This document shows, piece by piece, positions 1 to 6,854 of a stretch of DNA of 64,000 bases. The stretch covers positions 1-64,000 of the forward strand of contig NZ_CAKLBP010000006.1 in the NCBI RefSeq assembly GCF_920984665.1. The letters run 5' to 3'. The stretch comes from Pedobacter sp. Leaf170. GTDB taxonomy: Bacteria; Bacteroidota; Bacteroidia; Sphingobacteriales; Sphingobacteriaceae. The stretch's first letter is position 1; each line of letters starts with the position of its first letter. Below the pieces are notes generated by a model. The model did not search any database. It saw only the letters and a program-made list of their open reading frames with translations, and was not told the origin of the DNA. Position numbers and translations under genes: made by a program.

Positions 1-87
1 ACTGATATCCTGGAAAGAATACCATCACACAAAGCAAATAAGCTTAAAGAACTTATGCCAAATAATTGGACTAAACCAACTGCCTAA
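1..87 (+). pseudogene. C-terminal tail of an IS66-family transposase (cut by window edge)
   Basis: Frame 1 is open from the window edge to a TAA at 85-87 and gives 28 residues beginning TDILERIPSHKANKL and ending in NNWTKPTA. The pattern (I/L)LERIPSHxxNxLxELxPxNW is typical of the extreme C-terminus of IS66-family transposases (the IS66 C-terminal element). Only the tail is visible, so an intact transposase to the left and a degraded remnant are equally possible. I could not find an IS66-type terminal inverted repeat in the next few hundred bases. Confidence is limited by the short length. Confidence 0.5.
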
Positions 88-106
88 AATATCTGCCAAA
101 AAAAAG

Positions 107-604
107 ATGGGTTGGTCGTATGCTTACGGCGAAGAAGGCATTTTTTCGAAGAATTACTTTCAATACCCAACCGAATATAGAAAAGTGGAATATGGTGAAC
201 CCAATTTTGAACTAGGTATTGAGTTTCGTCCGCATAAAAATGGGCGAATTAGAGGCATTCGTATCAAAAACCCACAAACGGGAAATATGCGCTTATCGTT
301 ATGGGACGCTGATGAGAAAAAACTACTAAGCACTTATACTTACAACAATGGCGACCCGAGAAAATACAATTTTGGCTACTTCCAAATACCAGTGCAAGCT
401 AATAAAAACTATTGCCTAACCATTAATGTTCGAGAGTATTATTACCATGTGTTAACATTCGATAAACTGCCTTTAACATTACCTGAAATTACCTTAAACA
501 GCAGTGTTCACGCTGAAGGTATCTATCAGCGCTTTCCGGAGTTTAGGGTTGATAATGTGATACACGGCTTAATGGATTTAGATTTTGAATGGGAAGTGAA
601 ATAA
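107..604 (+). CDS. DUF4082-like protein, possibly N-terminally truncated
   Basis: A 165-residue protein with an all-beta look. Residues ~35-110 show the DUF4082 pattern: a 'LGIEFRP' strand, 'GRIRGIRIKNP', 'SLWDADEKKLL', then 'IPVQANKNYCLTIN'. Some DUF4082 proteins are surface or lipoproteins, but this reading has no signal peptide or lipobox. The frame stays open upstream of the ATG at 107 to the window edge (no stop in frame from position 2). The start is therefore uncertain, and the gene may be the 3' part of a longer lipoprotein interrupted by the adjacent IS66 tail. Its function is unknown. No Shine-Dalgarno sequence is visible, which is usual for this phylum. Confidence 0.6.
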   Translation: MGWSYAYGEEGIFSKNYFQYPTEYRKVEYGEPNFELGIEFRPHKNGRIRGIRIKNPQTGNMRLSLWDADEKKLLSTYTYNNGDPRKYNFGYFQIPVQANKNYCLTINVREYYYHVLTFDKLPLTLPEITLNSSVHAEGIYQRFPEFRVDNVIHGLMDLDFEWEVK

Positions 605-1066
605 GATTTTTTGGAGCGCAATTTTTGTGCTTTGCTACAACGTTAGTCCCACTTTACGCTATATTCCCGAAGAAAAATCGGGAGATACCGCTTCAATTGG
701 GGCTAAAAACTTAGGCTTTTGCAAGGCAAAACCCCTCATAGTTGCAGAAGCTAGTGTTTTATAAACCCAATTGTAGTGAAAATCCTTTTTGTTTTCTTAC
801 CCAACCGTCATACCGATATGAGGAACAATTGAGGTATCTGTTGGTTTTATGCTCATGCCCAACATATTTCTCCTATCGTCGAACTGACGAATAACAAAAA
901 AGATTGAAACAAAAAGCCTGCCTGCGGTAGGCAGGTGGGGCTACCGTAAACGATGCCCCACTGAAATTGCTTTGCTAACTTGAAATTCGCTAAAAAAACA
1001 AAGGTAACCTAGTAAGGAGATTGCCGCAGTCGATGAAAAATCTCCTTCGCAATGACGGACATAATT
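605..1066. other. Gene-free, repeat-rich gap
   Basis: I see no supported gene in these 460 bases. The gap holds several palindromes: CCCGA/TCGGG around 666-682, CCTGCC-TGCGGTA-GGCAGG at 917-935, GTGGGGC/GCCCCAC at 936-964, and AAGGAGATT/AATCTCCTT at 1014-1047, followed by CGCAATGACGG. The last motif recurs near 3715. These are REP-like elements or remnants rather than coding DNA. None has a clean U-tract for the cysN transcript ending at 1067. Confidence 0.6.
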
Positions 1067-2317
1067 TTACTCTACAGAAGCCCTAAACATTAAGGCGCCA
1101 ACGGTTAAATTAGTGCGACTGTCAATCAAAATTGCAGAGCCATTTGCCCGATTATCATCATATAAATCGAAAGCCAAAGCATCGGCTGTTTTAACAATTA
1201 CACGACCAATATCGTTCAACTTAAATTCATCAGCCGGGTGTTTTTCCAGCGTATTAATATCAACCTTGTGCAAAATTTCGCTTATTTTACATTTAGTGGT
1301 TTTGCTATTGTGCTGTATCAAATACATAATCGAAGTATCTAAAGCCCGGCCATCCATCCAGCATAAATCGGCTTCAATTAATTTAGTTTCTTGTGGCAAA
1401 GCCGATGCATTTACAATAGTGTCGCCGCGACTAATATCTACGTCATCTTTTAAATGGATAATAACCGATTGACCTGCATGTGCGGCATCAAGCGTTTGGT
1501 CGAAAAACTCGATTTTTTCAACGGTAGAGCTTGCACCAGATGGCAAAACCGTAATCTTATCGTTTAAATTAAACGTTCCGCTCAAAACCCGACCAGCATA
1601 ACCACGATAATCATGTAATTCATCTGTTTGAGGGCGGATTACCCATTGCACAGGCATACGTGCCAACTGCGATTTATCTAAATTATCGGTATCAACCTGC
1701 TCTAAAAAATGTAATAAGCTTTCGCCTTTATACCAGTCCATTCGCTCAGAATTTTGCACAATGTTATCGCCTTTTAAAGCGCTAACCGGTATATAATTTA
1801 CATCGATGAGGTTTAAATTTTGGGCCAGGGCTTTGTATTTATCTTTTATAGAATTGAAAACCGTTTCGCTGTAATCCATCATATCCATTTTGTTTACCGC
1901 AACCACAACATGCTTAATTCCTAATAGAGAAACCAAATACGAATGGCGAATGGTTTGCTCCACTACCCCATTTCTGGCATCGACTAAAATAATGGCTAAA
2001 TTAGCAGTAGATGCTCCGGTAACCATGTTTCTGGTATATTGAATGTGCCCCGGTGTATCGGCTATGATAAATTTCCGCTTTGCTGTTTGGAAATATTTGT
2101 AAGCTACATCGATGGTAATACCTTGCTCACGTTCGGCTCTTAAACCATCAGTTAAAATGGCCAAATCTATGGTTCCATCGTCATTTTTTCGGTTAGAATT
2201 TTGTAAAGCCTCCAATTGGTCGGCTAAAATAGAATCGGTATCGTATAACAAGCGGCCAATGAGGGTGCTTTTGCCATCATCTACACTTCCCGCTGTAAAA
2301 AATTTTAGTATGTTCAT
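1067..2317 (-). CDS. cysN: Sulfate adenylyltransferase subunit 1 (GTPase)
   Basis: The large GTP-hydrolysing subunit of ATP sulfurylase. With CysD it activates sulfate to adenosine 5'-phosphosulfate (APS) in the cytoplasm. It is an EF-Tu-like GTPase with G1 at residues 10-18 (GSVDDGKST), G3 'DTPGH' at 87-91 followed by the CysN hallmark QYTRNMVTGAS, G4 'NKMD' at 142-145 and G5 'SALKG' at 179-183, then two beta-barrel domains. At 416 residues it has no fused APS kinase (CysC) domain, which fits the direct APS reductase encoded upstream. It is the last gene of the minus-strand sulfate operon, 192 bp after cysD, with a duplicated repeat unit in the gap. Confidence 0.95.
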   Translation of the reverse strand: MNILKFFTAGSVDDGKSTLIGRLLYDTDSILADQLEALQNSNRKNDDGTIDLAILTDGLRAEREQGITIDVAYKYFQTAKRKFIIADTPGHIQYTRNMVTGASTANLAIILVDARNGVVEQTIRHSYLVSLLGIKHVVVAVNKMDMMDYSETVFNSIKDKYKALAQNLNLIDVNYIPVSALKGDNIVQNSERMDWYKGESLLHFLEQVDTDNLDKSQLARMPVQWVIRPQTDELHDYRGYAGRVLSGTFNLNDKITVLPSGASSTVEKIEFFDQTLDAAHAGQSVIIHLKDDVDISRGDTIVNASALPQETKLIEADLCWMDGRALDTSIMYLIQHNSKTTKCKISEILHKVDINTLEKHPADEFKLNDIGRVIVKTADALAFDLYDDNRANGSAILIDSRTNLTVGALMFRASVE

Positions 2318-2509
2318 TTTGTTTAGATATGAGAAGTTAGATTTGAGATATGAGATATAACGAACTCTCTAACTTCATGAATATTTATATTTACTTTAGA
2401 TTTGGAAGATGCTAGGTTCTCACATCTCAATACTCAAATCTTTTTACATTTACTCTAGAATTGGCGGATGCAAGGTTCTCAAATCTCACATCTCAATACT
2501 CAAATCTCT
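2318..2509. repeat. Duplicated ~60-bp unit between cysD and cysN
   Basis: A 24-bp sequence at 2418-2441 is repeated exactly at 2484-2507. The preceding bases are also similar (ATTTACTTTAGATTTGGA and ATTTACTCTAGAATTGGC, each followed by a GATGC...AGGTTCTCA block). The unit is therefore an imperfect ~60-bp tandem duplication rich in 'ctcacatctcaa/actcaaatct' words. Similar words occur at 2330-2360. It lies in the intercistronic region of the operon and has no coding potential. Confidence 0.75.
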
Positions 2510-3415
2510 TTAAAAGTATCCCCCTTTTTTTCTGTCTTCCATTGCGGCTTCAGAAACTTTATCGTCTAATCGAGCGCCACGTTCAGAGATTTTAGATTCG
2601 CTTATTTCTTGAATAATGTCATCAATTAAATCGGCATCAGATTCTACCGCAGCAGTACAAGACATATCGCCAACGGTACGGAAGCGCACTTTTTTATTGG
2701 TCACCACATCTTCATCATCCATATTTAAAAAAGGAGATGCCGCCATTAACTGACCGTTTCTTGTAATACAATCTCGTTGATGCGCAAAATAAATACTTGG
2801 CAAAGCGATGTTCTCTCTGCGAATGTAATTCCAAACGTCAAGCTCGGTCCAATTGCTGATTGGAAATACCCTTACATTTTCACCTTTGTGGATTTTACCA
2901 TTGTAAATATTCCACAATTCTGGACGTTGGCGCTTGGGGTCCCATTGTCCGAACTCATCACGTACAGAAAAAATACGCTCTTTGGCACGAGCCTTTTCTT
3001 CATCTCTTCTGGCTCCGCCGATACAGGCATCGAATTTATGTTCTAAAATGGTATCTAAAAGTGTAACGGTTTGTAAAGCATTTCTGCTGGCATTTTTGCC
3101 AGTTTGCTCAATTACTTTGCCTTCATCAATAGATTGTTGTACCGAACCGATAATTAGCTTTTCACCAATTCTAGAAACCATTTCATCACGATACTGAATG
3201 GTTTCTTCAAAATTGTGACCCGTATCAATATGTACCAATGGAAAAGGAAATTTCCCTGGTCTAAATGCCTTTTCTGCCAAACGCACCAATGTTATGGAAT
3301 CCTTTCCGCCAGAAAACAGTAATGCTGGTTTCTCGAATTGGCCAGCCACTTCACGCAAGATGTGAATGGCTTCTGCTTCTAATTCATCTAAATAATCAAA
3401 ATTGTATTCGCTCAT
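2510..3415 (-). CDS. cysD: Sulfate adenylyltransferase subunit 2
   Basis: The catalytic adenylyl-transferring subunit of ATP sulfurylase (sulfate + ATP to APS + PPi), partner of CysN. It is a PP-loop ATPase of the PAPS-reductase superfamily with the loop 'SGGKDS' at residues 35-40, 'HIDTGHNFEET' in the following strand, 'GGARRDEEKARAKER' around the middle, and the characteristic C-terminus 'RKKGGYF'. Its length of 301 residues is normal for the family. The ATG at 3415 is preceded by tandem TTTACAACATT-type repeats in the leader. It follows cysH in the operon with a 338-bp gap, so it may have its own promoter or be read through. Confidence 0.96.
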   Translation of the reverse strand: MSEYNFDYLDELEAEAIHILREVAGQFEKPALLFSGGKDSITLVRLAEKAFRPGKFPFPLVHIDTGHNFEETIQYRDEMVSRIGEKLIIGSVQQSIDEGKVIEQTGKNASRNALQTVTLLDTILEHKFDACIGGARRDEEKARAKERIFSVRDEFGQWDPKRQRPELWNIYNGKIHKGENVRVFPISNWTELDVWNYIRRENIALPSIYFAHQRDCITRNGQLMAASPFLNMDDEDVVTNKKVRFRTVGDMSCTAAVESDADLIDDIIQEISESKISERGARLDDKVSEAAMEDRKKGGYF

Positions 3416-3753
3416 TTGTAAATGTTGTAATGTTGTAAAGTTGGAATGTTGTAAAGTTGAGTAGCATCATTCCATACATTTCTATTTCTAAGCCTCACCC
3501 TATCAAAGTTTGGGCTTTGGCTTGTTTTGTGCTTTCCCTCTCCTTGAAGAGAGGGAACAAAGTTTTTGCGTTCTTACCATCACGGTTTAAAACCTTTGTC
3601 TGTTAACTCCCTCTTCTCAAGAAGAGGAATGCAGTAACTGTGTTCTACAATTTTCTTTCACAGGCAGAGGTATTTAATTATTAAGCCTATCGCTTTAAGA
3701 TTGCTTCGTTCCTCGCAATGACGATTGGACTAAACTCTTCGCTTTGGTCTCGA
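3416..3753. repeat. Repeat-rich gap between cysH and cysD
   Basis: No gene is supported. Bases 3420-3461 contain tandem copies of AATGTTGTAAAGTTG-like words. Bases 3530-3560 contain a palindrome CCCTCTCC-ttga-AGAGAGGG, and 3610-3635 a second one, CCTCTTCTC-AAGAAGAGG. Bases 3696-3725 carry the REP-like word AAGATTGC...CTCGCAATGACG, which resembles 1019-1057. The repeats lie in the transcript leader of cysD. Confidence 0.6.
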
Positions 3754-4482
3754 TTACCCTCCGCCGTCAGCCTTCACATCCTCAACCTCTGTCGAGTGCA
3801 AGCCGCATTCTTTTTTACTTTGGTCTTCCCACCACCATCTGCCGGCTCTAAAATCTTCGCCAGGTTGCACCGCTCTTGTACATGGGGCACAGCCAATGCT
3901 AGGGAAACCTTTATCATGTAAAGTATTGTAAACGATGTTATTATCTTTAATGTAAGCCTTAACATCATCTAAAGTCCAATCGAAAATCGGATGGAATTTT
4001 ATCAATTGATTACCTTCATCCCATTCTAAATCGTGCATATCTTCACGGTTTGCACTTTGTTCTGCCCTAATTCCCGTAACCCAAATTTCATTGCCAGTCA
4101 ATGCTCTTTTTAAAGGTTCAATTTTGCGTATGTAGCAACATTCCTTTCTGTTTTCGACCGATTCGTAGAAACTATTCGGGCCTTTGGTATTAACCATATC
4201 TTGCAACAATTCATTTTTTGGATAGTATGCATAAATTGGTTTGTTGTAAACCTCCAGTGTGCGGTTCCAAACATAGTAGGTTTCGGGAAAAAGTCTGCCT
4301 GTTTCTAAGGTAAAAACCTTTATTGGAATGTTGTTTTCAAAAATCAAATGCGTAATCGCCTGGTCTTCCCAACCAAAACTGGTCGAAAATATAATTTTAT
4401 TGGCATATTTATCTGCCAGATATTTCAACTTATTTACAATTGTTAAGCCCTGAAGTTCTGTTTTTAAGCTCTCTACCCCCAT
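3754..4482 (-). CDS. cysH: Adenylyl-sulfate (APS) reductase, CysH family
   Basis: Reduces activated sulfate to sulfite with thioredoxin. Counting a possible GTG at 4485 as residue 1, it has the PP-loop-like 'STSFGWED' (34-41), 'ETGRLFPETY' (61-70), CC at 116-117, 'GIRAEQSANR' (138-147), CAPC at 199-202 and the catalytic 'ECGLH' at 226-230. The CC...CxxC quartet ligates the 4Fe-4S cluster found in enzymes that use APS directly, which matches the absence of an APS kinase here. Thirteen extra residues follow ECGLH. The preceding gene ends TAG-TG-ATG, so ATG at 4482, two bases after that stop, is the preferred start. GTG at 4485 would overlap the TAG by one base. Translational coupling is likely. 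Confidence 0.93.
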   Translation of the reverse strand: MGVESLKTELQGLTIVNKLKYLADKYANKIIFSTSFGWEDQAITHLIFENNIPIKVFTLETGRLFPETYYVWNRTLEVYNKPIYAYYPKNELLQDMVNTKGPNSFYESVENRKECCYIRKIEPLKRALTGNEIWVTGIRAEQSANREDMHDLEWDEGNQLIKFHPIFDWTLDDVKAYIKDNNIVYNTLHDKGFPSIGCAPCTRAVQPGEDFRAGRWWWEDQSKKECGLHSTEVEDVKADGGG

Positions 4483-4484
4483 CA

Positions 4485-5996
4485 CTAAATCAATTTTAAA
4501 ATAAACAAAATTACACTTCGTAGGCTTACAATCATTACGATGAAACCCACGGCAACCATAATGGTTTTTGCTGATATTTTATTTGAAACCCTCGCCGCAA
4601 TTGGCGATGCAATCGCACTACCAATAATTAATCCTAATACGGCTTCCCAATATTTGCCACCCAACATCGTAAAAAACGTTAAAGAGCTTAATGTTGCAAT
4701 AAAAAACCTGCTAATTTTAACCGTACCCAAAGAAAACAAAGGGTGCCGACCGCCAGCAATTAGACTAGATAAAACAATTGAGCCCCATCCGCCACCGAAA
4801 GCGGCATCAATAAAACCACCAACAAAACCTAAAAAACCAATTTTTTTGATTTTTTCATTTCCCTTTTTTCTTTTGATGTTGAAAGCTTTCATCAAAATAA
4901 CACCGCCTAAAAACAAAGTGTAAATGCCAACTATAGGTTTTACATAAGCGCTGTAATGCTCTAAAGACGATAAAATGTAAGCACCGAGAACCGCACCAAC
5001 AATTGCCGGAATAATTAATATTTTAAATAATTTCCAGTTTACATTGCCCATTCGGTAATGCATCCATCCTGCAATACCATTACTTAAAACTTCAGAAATA
5101 TGAATGGCCATACTTGCAGATGCAGGTGGCAAACCCATGGCTAATGAAAATGAAGCTGTTGTTACCCCGTACGACATACCGATTGCGCCATCTATAAGCG
5201 CAAATAAAAATCCGGCACCTAAAAACCAGTAAAATAATGGATCGATGTGGATTAAGAAGCTTTGAAACTCTGGTTCTGTATTCCATAAGGTTAAACCAAT
5301 TGAACCGATTAACAAAACAGCCGCTACCCAAATTAGCCACTTAATGTTACGTTCTGAAAAACTTTTTTTAGGATTGATTAAGCTTTGCGTAACCTTGTTA
5401 AGCTTTTTTACTTTCGCCGAAAAATCGCCGTTTAAAGTTTGGCGCAATGCACTCATGTTTTGTAAAGTTTCATCCAGCTCTGCCGGAATTCCCTCATTCA
5501 AAATCTGTTTTAATCGCTTTGCGATGGTTGGGGATTTACCATTTGTAGAAATAGCAATCTTTAAGTCGCCTTTCTGAACAATTGAGCCTAAATAGAAATC
5601 GCATAAATCCGGCTTATCGGCTACGTTAATCAGTAAACCTTTTTCATGCGTTACCGCTCTAATTTCTTCGTTTAAAATATCGTTATTGGTCGCAGCAAAA
5701 ACAATATCAATGTCTTGCAAATCAGAAACGTCAAAACTTTTCTGCTTCACTTTTATAAGCGGATATTTTGCTACAAACGTGTAAACTTCTGCCGAAACAT
5801 TTTCTGCAACAATTGTTATTTTAGCCTGATGACTGTTATTTACAATTGCCGTTAGTTTTTCGTAACCAATATTTCCTGCACCAATTAATAATGTACGCAG
5901 CTTATTCAGTTTTATAAAAACCGGAAAAAGCTGATTACCTTTCTCTTCTTCAGAAAAAGTTTGCTCATTATTAGGTTGATTAGGCAATACTTGCAT
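4485..5996 (-). CDS. Fusion of precorrin-2 dehydrogenase (siroheme synthase N-terminus) and TauE/SafE sulfite exporter
   Basis: Residues ~22-200 are a CysG-N/Met8p-like domain. It has the NAD-binding motif GAGNIG at 39-44, 'NVADKP' at 124-129 with the Asp equivalent to the CysG catalytic Asp104, and 'ISTNGKSP' at 149-156, and should oxidise precorrin-2 and insert Fe to give siroheme. Residues ~215-503 are a polytopic TSUP (TauE/SafE, DUF81) domain with many hydrophobic helices and glycine-rich repeats (ALIDGAIGMSYG; GFIDAAFGGGWGS), a family that exports sulfite or sulfonates. The gene overlaps cobA by 17 bp and abuts cysH. In this operon it joins cofactor supply for sulfite reductase to a sulfite exit route. 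The two halves are clear; the functional coupling is inferred. Confidence 0.88.
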   Translation of the reverse strand: MQVLPNQPNNEQTFSEEEKGNQLFPVFIKLNKLRTLLIGAGNIGYEKLTAIVNNSHQAKITIVAENVSAEVYTFVAKYPLIKVKQKSFDVSDLQDIDIVFAATNNDILNEEIRAVTHEKGLLINVADKPDLCDFYLGSIVQKGDLKIAISTNGKSPTIAKRLKQILNEGIPAELDETLQNMSALRQTLNGDFSAKVKKLNKVTQSLINPKKSFSERNIKWLIWVAAVLLIGSIGLTLWNTEPEFQSFLIHIDPLFYWFLGAGFLFALIDGAIGMSYGVTTASFSLAMGLPPASASMAIHISEVLSNGIAGWMHYRMGNVNWKLFKILIIPAIVGAVLGAYILSSLEHYSAYVKPIVGIYTLFLGGVILMKAFNIKRKKGNEKIKKIGFLGFVGGFIDAAFGGGWGSIVLSSLIAGGRHPLFSLGTVKISRFFIATLSSLTFFTMLGGKYWEAVLGLIIGSAIASPIAARVSNKISAKTIMVAVGFIVMIVSLRSVILFILKLI

Positions 5997-6750
5997 ATTG
6001 TTTTACTAAATTTTTAAACGATGGATGTAAAGAAACCACTTCTCCAAAAATTAATAGTGCCGGTGCTTTAATCTGTTCAATTTTCACTAAAGTTTCTATA
6101 GTTTCAACCATACCAACAACTAATTTTTCATCTGCTGATGACCCATTTTGAACCACCGCAGCCGGCAAATTATGTTTACCCGCAGCCTTAAAAATTTCTA
6201 CAATTTTAGAGAGCTTTTTTAAACCCATTAAAATTAAAACCGTAGCATTGGATTCTGCAGCCTGGTAAATATCATTGGAAACTTCGCCAGATGTTGTTGT
6301 ACCTGTAATAACCCAAAAGCTTTCGCTTAAACCTCGGTGTGTTACCGGAATTTGTTGTAAACCCGGAACGCCGATTGAGCTCGAAATACCTGGAATTACA
6401 TCAACAGGGATACTATACGATGCCGCATAATCCAGCTCTTCATATCCTCTACCAAAAACAAAGGGGTCGCCGCCTTTTAAGCGTACAACATGCCCGTAAT
6501 TTAAGGCGTAGTCAATCATCAATTTATTAATCGTATCCTGCGGATACGAATGCTCTCCGGAACGTTTTCCAACATATACTTTAATAGCATCAGCCGGAGC
6601 GTGTTCTAACAAGGCTTCATTTGTTAAAGCATCATACAATACCACATCAGCAGCTTGTAAAGCTTTAACACCTTTTAAAGTCAGTAAATCCGGGTCGCCC
6701 GGACCAGCGCCTAAAAGCGTAATTTTTGATTCTTTATATTGATTTAACAT
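5980..6750 (-). CDS. cobA: Uroporphyrinogen-III C-methyltransferase
   Basis: An SAM-dependent methyltransferase converting uroporphyrinogen III to precorrin-2, the first committed step to siroheme. Its signature is GAGPGDPDLLTLKG at residues 14-27, then 'GKRSGEHSYPQ', 'VVRLKGGDPFVFGRG' and 'GISSSIGVPGLQQIPVTHRG'. At 256 residues it is a stand-alone SUMT equivalent to the C-terminal half of E. coli CysG. The other CysG half is encoded by the next gene, fused to a transporter. It sits between the sulfite reductase and that fusion gene (17-bp overlap), so it serves siroheme synthesis for sulfite reduction. Confidence 0.95.
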   Translation of the reverse strand: MLNQYKESKITLLGAGPGDPDLLTLKGVKALQAADVVLYDALTNEALLEHAPADAIKVYVGKRSGEHSYPQDTINKLMIDYALNYGHVVRLKGGDPFVFGRGYEELDYAASYSIPVDVIPGISSSIGVPGLQQIPVTHRGLSESFWVITGTTTSGEVSNDIYQAAESNATVLILMGLKKLSKIVEIFKAAGKHNLPAAVVQNGSSADEKLVVGMVETIETLVKIEQIKAPALLIFGEVVSLHPSFKNLVKQYASIA

Positions 6751-6854
6751 ATCTTTTTAATTATTGGATTTTGAAAGAATATATTATGAAGGAATGAATG
6801 TTTGCTAGCGATTCTGCGAGTTCAATCATTCTATAATTCATTCACGCTATCATA

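Noticed and set aside
4540..4923. 127-residue plus-strand ORF
   Set aside because: It lies opposite the TauE domain and has no domain or signal. A shadow frame.
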